Source of the DNA: Sphingomonadaceae bacterium PASS1
GTDB taxonomy: Bacteria > Pseudomonadota > Alphaproteobacteria > Sphingomonadales > Sphingomonadaceae
Reading direction: 5' to 3'
Assembly (NCBI GenBank): GCA_002255985.1
Contig: NKIR01000002.1
Span: 124,001-188,000 of the forward strand
DNA length: 64,000 bases
Part shown: positions 8,063 through 17,429 of the stretch, piece after piece
How positions within the stretch are numbered: the stretch's first letter is position 1
Layout: each line of letters begins with the position of its first letter
The notes under the pieces: generated by a model
Told to the model about the DNA's origin: nothing
The model's input: the letters and a program-made list of their open reading frames with translations, nothing else
Database searches by the model: none
Made by a program: the position numbers and the translations under genes

Positions 8063-9338
8063 ATCGGGCATAACACGGCAACAGTTTAAATCGATAATCG
8101 GCGGTTCCGCAGGGAATCTGGTCGAATGGTATGACTGGTTCGCCTACGCGACATTCAGCATTTATTTTGCACCCTTATTTTTCCCTGAGGGCGATTTAAC
8201 AGCCCAGTTGCTCAACACAGCTGTCATCTTTGCGGCTGGTTTTCTGATGCGTCCAATCGGTGCCTGGGTGATGGGTATTTATGGCGACAAGCATGGCCGA
8301 AAGGCCGGGCTTACCTTGTCCGTTTTATTAATGGCGGGCGGTTCACTCGCCATTGCCTTTGCGCCAACCTATGCGCAGGCTGGGGTTGTTGCACCGACCA
8401 TCTTGGTCATCGCACGGATGGTCCAAGGGCTGTCGGTTGGCGGGGAATATGGGTCAAGTGCCACCTATTTGTCGGAAATGGCCCCGGCGGCGCGGCGCGG
8501 CTTTTGGTCGAGTTTCCAATATGCAACGCTGAGCGGTGGGCAGTTGCTTGCCATTTTGGTCGCCCTGATCTTACAAGCGCTATTGAGCGAGGCGCAAATG
8601 GGCGATTGGGGCTGGCGCATACCGTTCGTGATTGGTTCAATGCTGGCGTTGTGCGTCTATCTTTTGCGCCGGACGATGTCTGAAACAAAATCGTTCACCA
8701 ATATTGACCAGAAACGCGAACATTCATCGCTGAAATTGCTTTGGCGTGATCACAAACGCTCCTGCATATTGGTTGCGGTGATGTCGGGTGGCGGCGGCCT
8801 CGCCTCTTATGCTTTCACCACCTATATGCTGAAATATCTGATCAACACCGCAGGTTTCGAAAAGCAAACTGCGACGTTGATTATCGCTGGCGTATTGATT
8901 TGGTCCTTCTGTCTGCAGCCCATTGCCGGGATACTCGCCGACCGCTTTGGGCGAAAACCGCTGCTGCTCATCGCTGGCGCAGGGGTCGCGTTGGCCGCTG
9001 TGCCAATCTACACGCTGGTCGGCCAAGCCACCTCGCCCATCGTCGCGTTGGCGCTGATCCTGATCCCGATTACACTGCACGGCGGATATACCGCGAACAA
9101 TGCCATGGTTAAAGCTGAGATGTTTCCAGCCCATATCCGCGCACTGGGCGTTGCGTTTCCTTATGCGGTCGGGAACACCATATTTGCCGGGACGCTGGAA
9201 TATGTCGCTTTGTGGTTCAAAAGTTCGGGCAACGAAACGGGATTTTTCTGGTATGTCGCGATTTGCGTCGGTGCGACGGTTATTGCTTATCTGATGCTTC
9301 CTGAAACGCGCGAAACGAGCTTAATCGATGAAGACTAA
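8049..9338 (+). CDS. MFS transporter, metabolite:H+ symporter family (KgtP/ProP-like)
   Basis: A protein of 429 residues from the ATG at 8049 (ACGGAG 7 bases upstream), overlapping the pgeF end. Twelve membrane helices are expected. The signature NLVEWYDWFAYATFSIYFAPLFF near residue 24 and the loop motifs YGDKHGRKAGL and LADRFGRKPLLL identify the metabolite:H+ symporter group, which takes up dicarboxylates, proline/betaine or aromatic acids. LSVGGEYGSSATYLSEM is the conserved helix-5 region. The substrate cannot be assigned from sequence. It ends with an ETRETS tail, common in the family. It converges on the HAD phosphatase gene. Confidence 0.88.
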   Translation: MMVAESGITRQQFKSIIGGSAGNLVEWYDWFAYATFSIYFAPLFFPEGDLTAQLLNTAVIFAAGFLMRPIGAWVMGIYGDKHGRKAGLTLSVLLMAGGSLAIAFAPTYAQAGVVAPTILVIARMVQGLSVGGEYGSSATYLSEMAPAARRGFWSSFQYATLSGGQLLAILVALILQALLSEAQMGDWGWRIPFVIGSMLALCVYLLRRTMSETKSFTNIDQKREHSSLKLLWRDHKRSCILVAVMSGGGGLASYAFTTYMLKYLINTAGFEKQTATLIIAGVLIWSFCLQPIAGILADRFGRKPLLLIAGAGVALAAVPIYTLVGQATSPIVALALILIPITLHGGYTANNAMVKAEMFPAHIRALGVAFPYAVGNTIFAGTLEYVALWFKSSGNETGFFWYVAICVGATVIAYLMLPETRETSLIDED

Positions 9339-9409
9339 GCCACACTGCGCGCACAAACCATCCCGCAGCAAACACCCAACCTGACAGCCGACTTCAAACA
9401 GGCCTTCGC

Positions 9410-10108
9410 TTAGGCTTGAGGATCACGCCAATCCAATATGGGCCAACCTTTGGAGGCAGCAAGGCGCGCAAGCGGCCCGTGCGGATTGGTGGCGAAGGGT
9501 TCATCGGCATAGCTGAGCAGCGGGGCATCGGACACATGGTCTGAATACGCACGGATGTGGCAGTTTTCGCGAGACAGACCATGGGCTTCCATCCAGCCTT
9601 TGACCCGTTCAAGCTTCGCCGCGTCGTAACAATTATGCCCGTCAATGCGGGCCAGAACATGGCCGGTGCTGGCAGTGGCAAGGTCCGTCGCGATGACATC
9701 ATCAAAGCCAAGCCGCTTTGCGATAGCGTCGACATATAGCCGGTACGACGCCGTTGCCATGACATGGCGATAGCCCGCCGCCTTTTCTTCCGCCACGCGC
9801 GCAAGCAGCTGCGGATAGACATTTTTGCCCACCACAATGTCGGCATGGCTTTCCAGATATTTGGCAAATCGCGCCGTGGGAACGCGATGGCCGATAAGCA
9901 ATGTCTGCGAAAACTGCTTTAACCGGGCCCGGTCCCACAGCTTCAGCGCATATAATGCCAGCCCAATCGGCAATAACGGCGCAAGGAACAATCTCCACGG
10001 TGACTTGTTAAGCGCCATATGCAGGAGGAACCCGTTATAGGTGGCACGTCGCGTGACGGTCTTATCCATATCATATATGGCAAGCAGCGTTGGTTTGGCA
10101 TCAGTCAT
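9410..10108 (-). CDS. HAD-IB family phosphatase
   Basis: A protein of 232 residues. Motif I is AIYDMDKTVTRRATY, giving the nucleophile and acid aspartates near residues 13 and 15; motif II is MATASYRLYVDAIA near 118; motif III/IV is AYSDHVSDAPLL near 190. The PSP-like cap contains a hydrophobic stretch (LFLAPLLPIGLALYALKLW), as in HAD-IB lipid-linked or phosphoserine-type phosphatases, so membrane association is possible. The substrate is not known. It is divergent from the Mla-type operon that follows. Confidence 0.82.
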   Translation of the reverse strand: MTDAKPTLLAIYDMDKTVTRRATYNGFLLHMALNKSPWRLFLAPLLPIGLALYALKLWDRARLKQFSQTLLIGHRVPTARFAKYLESHADIVVGKNVYPQLLARVAEEKAAGYRHVMATASYRLYVDAIAKRLGFDDVIATDLATASTGHVLARIDGHNCYDAAKLERVKGWMEAHGLSRENCHIRAYSDHVSDAPLLSYADEPFATNPHGPLARLAASKGWPILDWRDPQA

Positions 10109-10180
10109 CGGTCTGCTACAGGCATAATATAATGGAAGAAGTCTAGAGGCTTGTGATAGATCCCTTTATACGCCAGTTAT

Positions 10181-11299
10181 ATGGCTATGGCTAACCCTGC
10201 AGAGTTCTTGCAAGAAGACTTGGCCGATGGCGGGCAAATCCTCCGCTTATCGGGCAGCTTCACCATAGCTTTGATCGGCGATGTCGACGGCCGCTTGCGC
10301 GATTTGTCCGCCAATGTGCGCAAAATCGATCTCAGCGCGGTTGAGCATATGGATACGGTTGGCGCGTGGCTTGTTCACCGTACGGCGCGAGAATTCGATT
10401 CAGAAATCGTGGGTGCAGGTAAAGACGCCAGTCGCCTGCTTCAGGCTGTCAGTAGCGCGGATCAGACCGATATACCGCCGCGACCGCACCCACCATCGTT
10501 TGAGCGGTTCCTGGCCGAAGTGGGCCATGGCGTCGTCAGCAGCTTTACAACGCTTTTGCGATTTCTGGGCTTTGTTGGCCAGGTTGTGAAGGCATCTTTC
10601 ATACTTGCGATGAACCCCGGCCGTTTCCGCTGGCATGCCGTGGTCCAGCATTTTGACATGGTCGGTGTGCGTGCGTTGGGCATCATTGGCCTGATGAGCT
10701 TTCTGATCGGTATCGTCATTGCACAGCAAGGTGCGGTCCAGTTACGGCAATTTGGCGCCGAGGTGTTCACCATCAACCTGATAGGCCGGCTGACCTTTCG
10801 CGAATTGGGAATCTTGATGACCGCGATCATGGTCGCCGGTCGCTCGGGCTCAGCCTTTGCTGCGCAAATCGGCACGATGAAAATCACCGAAGAAATTGAT
10901 GCGATGCGCACCATAGGTGTCGTGCCAGCCGAAGCCTTGGTTGTTCCAAGGGTCATTGCAGCAGTCATGATGATGCCCTTGTTGGGCATATTCGCATCGC
11001 TGATGTCCGTGATCGGCGGCGGACTTTTGTGCTGGGTCGTTCTCGAAATTCCACCTGCAACCTTTGTGCAACGGCTACGTGAAGTTACGCCGATGACCGA
11101 TTTCTGGATTGGCATGATTAAGGCGCCAGTATTTGGCGCAATCATCGCCATGGCAGGCTGTTTCCAAGGGATGCAGGTGCATGGCAATGCTGAGCAGGTC
11201 GGATTGAAAACCACTGCTGCAGTGGTGCAGGCTATATTCCTTGTCATCGTTCTCGATGCATTTTTCGCCATATTCTTTAGCGAAATTGGCTGGAATTAA
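10181..11299 (+). CDS. mlaE: MlaE-family ABC permease with N-terminal STAS domain
   Basis: A protein of 372 residues. Residues about 15-95 form a STAS-like domain (LRLSGSFTIALIGDV, KIDLSAVEHMDTVGAWLV). The rest is the MlaE permease with five to six helices and the conserved FRELGILMTAIMVAGRSGSA and the helix EEIDAMRTIGV. It works with the ATPase, MCE protein and lipoprotein encoded directly downstream to move phospholipids between inner and outer membrane. In E. coli the STAS protein MlaB is separate; here it is fused to the permease, as in several alphaproteobacterial systems. ATG at 10181 or 10187 may start. The spacing to the next gene is 3 bases. Confidence 0.9.
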   Translation: MAMANPAEFLQEDLADGGQILRLSGSFTIALIGDVDGRLRDLSANVRKIDLSAVEHMDTVGAWLVHRTAREFDSEIVGAGKDASRLLQAVSSADQTDIPPRPHPPSFERFLAEVGHGVVSSFTTLLRFLGFVGQVVKASFILAMNPGRFRWHAVVQHFDMVGVRALGIIGLMSFLIGIVIAQQGAVQLRQFGAEVFTINLIGRLTFRELGILMTAIMVAGRSGSAFAAQIGTMKITEEIDAMRTIGVVPAEALVVPRVIAAVMMMPLLGIFASLMSVIGGGLLCWVVLEIPPATFVQRLREVTPMTDFWIGMIKAPVFGAIIAMAGCFQGMQVHGNAEQVGLKTTAAVVQAIFLVIVLDAFFAIFFSEIGWN

Positions 11300-11302
11300 A
11301 CC

Positions 11303-12124
11303 ATGGACCAGCCCAACATCATTTCCGTGCAAGGCCTTTGCAACAGCTTTGGCGAGCAGGTCATTCACCAGGATTTAAATCTCGAGGTGCGCCGCGGCGA
11401 GATTCTGGGTGTTGTGGGTGGGTCGGGCACGGGCAAGTCAGTGCTCATGCGATCGATCATTGGTCTTCAAGAACCCGTTGCCGGTAAAATCCGCGTTTTC
11501 GACGAAGGCATGATCGGTAAGGAAGAGGACGAGGCCAGCGACGTTCGGCGCAGGTGGGGCGTATTGTTTCAGGGCGGCGCGTTGTTTTCCACATTGACGG
11601 TGGCTGAAAATGTGCAGGTCCCGCTGCGCGAATTCTATCCCGATTTCAGCAAGGCGTTGCTCGACGAAATCGCGCATTATAAAATTTACCTTAGCGGGCT
11701 TCCTGCCGATGCAGCCCATAAATTTCCATCCGAGCTATCCGGCGGTATGCGCAAACGCGCTGGCCTAGCGCGGGCTTTGGCGATGGATCCCGAGCTTCTG
11801 TTTTTGGATGAACCAACGGCTGGCCTCGATCCCATCGGCGCGTCAAACTTCGACAATCTCACGCGGGATTTGAAAGAAACCCTCGGCCTCACCGTATTCC
11901 TGATTACGCACGATCTCGATACGCTCTATGCAATTTGTGACCGAGTAGCCGTGCTCGCCGACCAAAAGGTGATCGCGGTCGGTGCGATTGAGGAGTTGCT
12001 GGCCATCGATCACCCATGGATCAACGAATATTTCAGCGGACCACGCGGGCGGGCAGCACGTCGCGGTCATGACAAGCACAACAATAACCCACAGCCAGAA
12101 TTACATCAGCCAGGAAGGTCATAG
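11303..12124 (+). CDS. mlaF: ABC transporter ATP-binding protein, MlaF type
   Basis: A protein of 273 residues, the cytoplasmic ATPase of the lipid transporter. Walker A is GVVGGSGTGKSVLM near residue 35, the ABC signature LSGGMRKRAGLARALA near 144, Walker B LLFLDEPTAGLDPIG near 165 and the switch histidine in FLITHDLDTL near 199. The GGMRKR form of the signature is typical of the MlaF/Mkl branch rather than of importers. The C-terminus ends in a basic, polar tail. The gene lies between the permease and the MCE gene in one operon. Confidence 0.92.
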   Translation: MDQPNIISVQGLCNSFGEQVIHQDLNLEVRRGEILGVVGGSGTGKSVLMRSIIGLQEPVAGKIRVFDEGMIGKEEDEASDVRRRWGVLFQGGALFSTLTVAENVQVPLREFYPDFSKALLDEIAHYKIYLSGLPADAAHKFPSELSGGMRKRAGLARALAMDPELLFLDEPTAGLDPIGASNFDNLTRDLKETLGLTVFLITHDLDTLYAICDRVAVLADQKVIAVGAIEELLAIDHPWINEYFSGPRGRAARRGHDKHNNNPQPELHQPGRS

Positions 12125-12133
12125 GACAGTACG

Positions 12134-13114
12134 ATGGAGACCAAATCCAACTATGTGATGGTGGGCGCTATCACGCTTCTTCTTGTGGCCTTGCTCGCGG
12201 CATTTACCGTTTGGCTGTCACGCGCTGGCGAAGGCGACAAGAAAGAATATGACATATTCTTTCAGCAGTCAGTGAACGGTCTGGCGAAGGGCTCAGGGGT
12301 TTCCTTCTCCGGTGTCCCTGTGGGCGAAATCCAAAGCATTGAATTGTGGGAACCCGATCCAGAATTTGTCCGCGTTCGCATCACCATCAAGGACAGCGTT
12401 CCCGTGCTTCTGGGCACCACTGCGACGATCAACGGCGTCGGCTTTACGGGCGTTTCTGAAATTCAACTGGACGGCGCGGTCAAGGGTGCACCTGCTTTGG
12501 TGTGTCCAAAAGCCAACCCGAAATCGGCATGTCCCACCGGCGTTCCCGTCATCCCCACAAAGCCAGGGGCCTTGGGGGAATTGTTGAACAATGCGCCGTT
12601 ATTGTTGGAGCGGCTTTCAACGTTGACCGAGCGTTTGACGAACATTCTTTCTGACAAGAACCAGCAATCCATTGAGCAGATATTGGACAATGTCGAAAAT
12701 CTGTCGGGCACGCTTGCTACACAAGGCCCGGACTTGCGCGCTGCGATTCAGGAATCGCGCATCGCGTTGCAAAAGGTAGGCTTTGCCGCAGATGAAATCA
12801 CCAAAATGGCGGGCGCCACCAACAGGTTGCTTGATAGCGATGGCCGCCCCATGTTGGATGAGCTGCGTAAAACGCTTCGCTCCGCCAATGGCAGTCTGGC
12901 TGCACTGGAAACGACGTTGAACAATGCCAACCCGGCAATTGAAACGCTAAATACGCAGACATTGCCAGAGGTTACGCAATTGGCGCGTGACCTGCGCGAA
13001 CTGTCTGTTTCTTTGAAATCGGTCACCGACAAGGTTGATCAGGGTGGTATTGGCAGCGTCGTCAGCGCGCCGGCATTGCCCGATTATCAACCTGGCAGCA
13101 GGAAGCAAAAATGA
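12134..13114 (+). CDS. mlaD: MlaD/MCE-family lipid-binding protein
   Basis: A protein of 326 residues with one N-terminal membrane helix (YVMVGAITLLLVALLAAFTVW) anchoring it in the inner membrane. The MCE domain follows at about residues 40-115, with GLAKGSGVSFSGVPVGEI and the strand region GFTGVSEIQLDG. A cysteine-containing insert (VCPKANPKSACPTG) comes next, then a long helical C-terminal part with heptad-like spacing (residues 150-300) that probably extends into the periplasm. MCE proteins form hexameric lipid tunnels with the permease. The stop overlaps the start of the lipoprotein gene by 4 bases. Confidence 0.9.
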   Translation: METKSNYVMVGAITLLLVALLAAFTVWLSRAGEGDKKEYDIFFQQSVNGLAKGSGVSFSGVPVGEIQSIELWEPDPEFVRVRITIKDSVPVLLGTTATINGVGFTGVSEIQLDGAVKGAPALVCPKANPKSACPTGVPVIPTKPGALGELLNNAPLLLERLSTLTERLTNILSDKNQQSIEQILDNVENLSGTLATQGPDLRAAIQESRIALQKVGFAADEITKMAGATNRLLDSDGRPMLDELRKTLRSANGSLAALETTLNNANPAIETLNTQTLPEVTQLARDLRELSVSLKSVTDKVDQGGIGSVVSAPALPDYQPGSRKQK

Positions 13115-13707
13115 TGTTCAGCAAATTATCCAGCGCACGCATATTGGCCTTACCCCTCATTCTCAGCCTCGGTGCTTGTGTAAGCTTTGGGACGAAAGCG
13201 CCGCCCTCCATGCTCGTGCTGACGGCCGATAACAGTGTGATTGCAGGTGCAGCCCGAACGGCATCGGCGACGGACGCCTTGGTCATACAAACGCCGGAGG
13301 TGCCGCGCAAACTCGACACGAACCGCGTGCCTGTCCAGATCGACGCCAGCAGCATTGCCTATTTGAAGGATGCGTTTTGGGCCGACAAGCCGGCCCGGCT
13401 GATGCAGCAACTACTGTCCGAAACGGTGTCGGCCAAAACCGGTCATCTGGTGCTCAGCGAAGTCGATGCTGGCGGCAAAGCAGCGCGATTTATCTCGGGC
13501 AGCCTATTGGAATTTGGCGTCGACGCCGCGACCAATGAAGCGGTGGTCGTCTTTGACGCAGTGAAAATCACGCGCGGCAACCCAACCGAAAAACGCAGAT
13601 TTGAAGCGCGTAGACCTGTTGCTGCTGTTGAAGCTGCGCCTGTTGGCGCTGCGTTGAATGAAGCTGCAAATGACGTGGCGCTGCAGATTGCCGAATGGGC
13701 GGACTGA
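13111..13707 (+). CDS. ABC-type transport auxiliary lipoprotein of the Mla/MCE system
   Basis: A protein of 198 residues with a lipoprotein signal (LPLILSLGACVSFG, lipobox LGAC, acylated cysteine near residue 23). The mature part resembles the PqiC/ABC-type auxiliary lipoprotein family that sits in the outer membrane and receives lipids from the MCE component (LDTNRVPVQIDASSIAYLKDAFWAD region). It is the last gene of the four-gene operon and is translationally coupled to mlaD. Assignment to the family rests on motif memory and context. Confidence 0.8.
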   Translation: MMFSKLSSARILALPLILSLGACVSFGTKAPPSMLVLTADNSVIAGAARTASATDALVIQTPEVPRKLDTNRVPVQIDASSIAYLKDAFWADKPARLMQQLLSETVSAKTGHLVLSEVDAGGKAARFISGSLLEFGVDAATNEAVVVFDAVKITRGNPTEKRRFEARRPVAAVEAAPVGAALNEAANDVALQIAEWAD

Positions 13708-13722
13708 GCCGTTCAGTTTGAA

Positions 13723-14784
13723 CTAACGAAGGAATCCTTCGGGTTCCGGCCAGCCTTTTGCATATGTCGCCATCACTTTGAATAACGTGCCCATGGATTC
13801 ACGGGCAACAAGCCTGCTGCGCGCGGCGGAAATTTCCGTGGCTCGATCAGGATTTGCCTGCGCCAAGGTCATGGCCCGATGATCAATGCCCAATCCTGAC
13901 AACCAAGCGCCCTGATTGCATGGCCCCGCAACGTTGAGCCCGGATCTTTGTGCGCAGGACGAAAGCGCATGGAAATTGACATGTGCAGTCAAATCGCAAT
14001 GGCCAGGATCCGAAAATGGGTCCGCATATTTGTGATTTTGCACCGCCTGCAGCGTGCTACCCAACGCAGGTTCGAGATAACCATAATCAATGGTCAACAT
14101 AACCCCGCCTTGTCCGGACAGTCGCGTAGAAAGCTTGTCCATCACTAAAGTGGCATCCGGGCACGTTTCGTAAATACTTCCAACCGACGCCATGCGGAAC
14201 TGTTGAGGAATTAGGGCGTCCGTGGAACGCGGACCCGGCATTGCGGCAAACCGCGCGCTATGATCGGGGACGACAACTCTCTCGTGCCAGCCAACATTCG
14301 TGGCAATCATCTGCGCGATGGGCAGCGCATCAAAAAATTCGTTAGCGACGATGAACAATGGCGCGTCGGTTGGGAGCGTTTCCACATCATCATGGAAGAC
14401 CGCAGCAGGGACAGCCGCCAGCTGCTTTTCTCGCAAAACCAGGCTATTCTCGACAAAATGAACCTCTGGTTCAAATCCGAAACGCTTCATTGTCCGAAGC
14501 GCATCGGCAGCCAGCGTACCCCTGCCCGGCCCCAGTTCGGCATAATAACATGGCGAAGGACGGCCACGACGCAACCAAATATCGCTCAGCCAAATCCCGA
14601 CCATTTCGCCGAACATCTGGCTGATCTCAGGTGCCGTTATGAAGTCGCCATCGGCACCCAGCGGATCAGCGCGGCTATAGTATGCGGTATTTGCCACGCG
14701 CATATATTCGGCAACACTAATGGGACCCGACGCTTCAATTTGCTGCGCGAGGCGTTGGCTTGTCGTCTGCGTGTCAGGTGACAC
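13723..14784 (-). CDS. MidA/NDUFAF7-like SAM-dependent methyltransferase
   Basis: A protein of 353 residues. The N-terminal [34 protein letters not shown] region is characteristic of the DUF185/MidA family. The SAM-binding loop is [15 protein letters not shown] near residue 105, and [12 protein letters not shown] near 168 is the other conserved block. The mitochondrial homologue NDUFAF7 methylates an arginine of complex I subunit NDUFS2; a similar role in bacteria is an inference. The start overlaps the end of lgt by 11 bases, so both are translated from one message. Confidence 0.85.
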   Translation of the reverse strand: MSPDTQTTSQRLAQQIEASGPISVAEYMRVANTAYYSRADPLGADGDFITAPEISQMFGEMVGIWLSDIWLRRGRPSPCYYAELGPGRGTLAADALRTMKRFGFEPEVHFVENSLVLREKQLAAVPAAVFHDDVETLPTDAPLFIVANEFFDALPIAQMIATNVGWHERVVVPDHSARFAAMPGPRSTDALIPQQFRMASVGSIYETCPDATLVMDKLSTRLSGQGGVMLTIDYGYLEPALGSTLQAVQNHKYADPFSDPGHCDLTAHVNFHALSSCAQRSGLNVAGPCNQGAWLSGLGIDHRAMTLAQANPDRATEISAARSRLVARESMGTLFKVMATYAKGWPEPEGFLR

Positions 14785-15619
14785 TGGTACGCTGCCTGCG
14801 AGCCCCTGCCGTAAATAGAAGGAACAGGCCGATTAGGATCATCGGGGTGGTCAACCACTGCCCCATGCTCAGGCCGCTTGCTTCGACCAGCCACTGTAAC
14901 TGCTGGTCCGGTTCCCGGAAGAATTCGATCGTAAAGCGCGAAAAACCATAGATGACAGCCGCCATGCCACACAGAAAGCCGGGTTTGTAGCGTGCGTCTG
15001 TTTTCCAGAACAACGGCCACATAATCGCGGCCATCAATAGCCCTTCGAGCCCAGCTTCATACAGCTGGCTTGGGTGCCGCGGTAAATCGCCACCACTTGG
15101 AAACACGATGGCCCAAGGTACGTCCGTCACGCGGCCCCAAAGCTCATCATTCACGAAATTTGCCAACCGGCCGAAGAAGAGGCCAAACGGGACGCAACAA
15201 GCGATATAATCACAAACCCGCAGGAACGAGATCTTATGCTTACGCGCCAAAAGCCAGAGAGCAAAAATGATTCCAAGCGCGCCGCCATGCAACGACATGC
15301 CGCCTTCCCACAGTTTGAAGACATCTAACGGGTTCTGCAAAATCGATGGCTGGTAGAACAAGATATAGCCCGTTCGTCCGCCCAGTATGATACCCAGCGT
15401 CGCGTATAAAATGATGTCGTCTGCATGCTCACGCGACATCGGTGCGCCCGGCCGCGCCAGCAGTTTAAGCAAAAACCAGTAGCCAAGCAAAATACCTACA
15501 AGATAGGCCAAGGAATACCAACGCACCTGAAAGAAACCCAGATCAAGCGCAACGGGGCCAACACCAAGATCTGTGAACTGAATATAGTTAGCTGCTGTAG
15601 CAATAATCTCGAATGGCAC
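14774..15619 (-). CDS. lgt: Prolipoprotein diacylglyceryl transferase Lgt
   Basis: A protein of 281 residues with seven expected membrane helices. It transfers diacylglycerol from phosphatidylglycerol to the lipobox cysteine, the first step of lipoprotein maturation at the inner membrane. The family signature [17 protein letters not shown] lies near residue 148, the catalytic histidine region [12 protein letters not shown] near 104 and the C-terminal [14 protein letters not shown] near 232. It serves lipoproteins such as the Mla auxiliary and VanX-like proteins in this window; lnt, the last enzyme of the pathway, is about 11 kb away. Confidence 0.95.
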   Translation of the reverse strand: MPFEIIATAANYIQFTDLGVGPVALDLGFFQVRWYSLAYLVGILLGYWFLLKLLARPGAPMSREHADDIILYATLGIILGGRTGYILFYQPSILQNPLDVFKLWEGGMSLHGGALGIIFALWLLARKHKISFLRVCDYIACCVPFGLFFGRLANFVNDELWGRVTDVPWAIVFPSGGDLPRHPSQLYEAGLEGLLMAAIMWPLFWKTDARYKPGFLCGMAAVIYGFSRFTIEFFREPDQQLQWLVEASGLSMGQWLTTPMILIGLFLLFTAGARRQRTSVT

Positions 15620-15694
15620 AGTTTTTCCTCAGGATATTTTGACTTTCCTATAGAGCGAAATAGAAGGTGCACAAAGAGTTTAGGAGAGAATCAA

Positions 15695-17392
15695 ATGCCG
15701 TCCCAGTTGGACCTCGCGATCGACGCTACAATACATCGGCTGATGACCGACGATGGCCCTTTAACGGTGACCTATGTCGAAAAATTCGGCGTACAATTGC
15801 CCGTATTGGCGAAAGCACCCAGCAACATGTCCGACTATCTGGCGTTCTTTTGCGCCACGCATGCGGACAAAGAATTTCTGGTAGATGGCGATATCCGTCT
15901 AAGCTTTGGCGAGACTTATGCCGCAGCGCGCGCGCTGGCTGGCGGCTTAGTTGAGGGGTACAGACTTCAAAAAGGCGATAGGGTCGGGATCGCAGCGCGT
16001 AATTCGGCCAACTGGATCATTGCTTATATGGCCATTGTTATGGCCGGCGGCGTTGCAACCTTGCTCAACGGCTGGTGGCAAGGTGGTGAATTGGCCGAAG
16101 GTATCCGAATGGTCGATTGTCGCTATGTCCTCGCGGATGAACAACGCGCTGCGCGCTTGGCAGGGCATGATATTGGTGGTTGTGAGCTGTTGATATTTGG
16201 TCACGATGGCGCGCCGATGGAAGGCCTCGCTGTCTTGACCTCAAAAGGGGGCGGTACCGAAACACCGCTGCCCGCAATTGAACCCACAGACAATGCGACG
16301 ATCTTGTACACGTCAGGTTCGACGGGACAGTCCAAGGGCGCGGTTTCAGACCACCGGGCCGTCGTTCAGGGCGCGATGAGTTACGTTGGCCAAACACTCG
16401 TCTTTTTCGAACTTCTCTCGTCCACGGGGCAGGCCATGCCAGCGCAGCCATCGGCGCTGGTCAACGTGCCACTGTTTCACGTTACCGCCTCAATTCCGCT
16501 GGTTCTGCAAAGCTTCGCCATTGGGCGCAAGTTGGTATTGATGCCGAAATGGGATGCCGAAGAAGCGATGCGCATTATTGAAAAAGAACGCATAAGCTAT
16601 TTCGTCGGCGTTCCGTTGATGAGTATTGAACTCGCGACGCATCCCAACCGTCACAAATATGACCTTACCAGCTGCACGGCCTTCGCGGCTGGCGGCGCCC
16701 CACGCCCGGTGGATCATGTCAAAAAAATCCGTAAGGAAATGAGCTGGGGCTATCCGCTGCTGGGTTATGGCCTCACCGAAACGAACGGCGTGGGCTGCGG
16801 TAATTTCACCGATAACTATCTGGAAAAGCCGACCAGCACTGGTCCAGCCACGAAGCCCTTGGTCGACGTGCAAATGCTTGATGATGAGGGGAACGTTCTT
16901 CCGCAAGGTGAACGCGGCGAAGTCGGTATTCGCACCATCGCGAATTTCAACGGTTACTGGAACAACGAACAATCGACGCGCGACGCGTTTACCGCTGACG
17001 GCTTCTTCCGGACCGGTGACATCGGCTATCTCGACGAAGACGGTTATCTTTTTATCGTGGACCGCAAAAAAGACATCATCATTCGCGGGGGTGAAAACAT
17101 CAGCTGCCCCGAGGTGGAAGCCGCTGCCTATGAACATGACTCGATTGTCGAGCTGTCCGTGTTTGGCATTGCCGATGACAAATATGGCGAAGTTCCAGGC
17201 ATTGTCTATCAGACGAAGGATGGGGTGAATCTGACCGAGGATGAACTCAAAGCGTTCCTTGCGCCGCGGCTAGCGCCGTTTAAAATTCCAGCACATTTCT
17301 GGCAAGTGGCGGAACCATTGCCGCGCCTGGGCACGCAGAAAATCGACCGCGTTGCTTTGCGCCGGGAATATAATGCAAAGGTTTCTGCTTGA
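15695..17392 (+). CDS. AMP-dependent acyl-CoA synthetase/ligase
   Basis: A protein of 565 residues from the ATG at 15695 (AGGAGAG 7 bases upstream); the open frame to 15425 lies inside lgt and is rejected. It should activate a carboxylic or fatty acid as acyl-AMP and then acyl-CoA. Visible motifs are the P-loop TILYTSGSTGQSKGAV near 200, GYGLTETNGVG near 355, FRTGDIGYLDEDGYLFIVDR near 433 and the hinge RKKDIIIRGGENIS just after. The C-terminal catalytic lysine is in PRLGTQKIDR. The chain length of the substrate is not predictable. It is divergent from lgt. Confidence 0.88.
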   Translation: MPSQLDLAIDATIHRLMTDDGPLTVTYVEKFGVQLPVLAKAPSNMSDYLAFFCATHADKEFLVDGDIRLSFGETYAAARALAGGLVEGYRLQKGDRVGIAARNSANWIIAYMAIVMAGGVATLLNGWWQGGELAEGIRMVDCRYVLADEQRAARLAGHDIGGCELLIFGHDGAPMEGLAVLTSKGGGTETPLPAIEPTDNATILYTSGSTGQSKGAVSDHRAVVQGAMSYVGQTLVFFELLSSTGQAMPAQPSALVNVPLFHVTASIPLVLQSFAIGRKLVLMPKWDAEEAMRIIEKERISYFVGVPLMSIELATHPNRHKYDLTSCTAFAAGGAPRPVDHVKKIRKEMSWGYPLLGYGLTETNGVGCGNFTDNYLEKPTSTGPATKPLVDVQMLDDEGNVLPQGERGEVGIRTIANFNGYWNNEQSTRDAFTADGFFRTGDIGYLDEDGYLFIVDRKKDIIIRGGENISCPEVEAAAYEHDSIVELSVFGIADDKYGEVPGIVYQTKDGVNLTEDELKAFLAPRLAPFKIPAHFWQVAEPLPRLGTQKIDRVALRREYNAKVSA

Positions 17393-17429
17393 TGCTGACA
17401 TAGGACGTGATCGGGCCTAGAGAGTCTAT

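Noticed and set aside
15425-15694. N-terminal extension of the acyl-CoA ligase
   Set aside because: It overlaps lgt on the opposite strand and has no family similarity; AGGAGAG supports the start at 15695.
16490-17137. A 215-codon minus-strand open frame
   Set aside because: It is antisense to the acyl-CoA ligase, whose adenylation motifs are complete.
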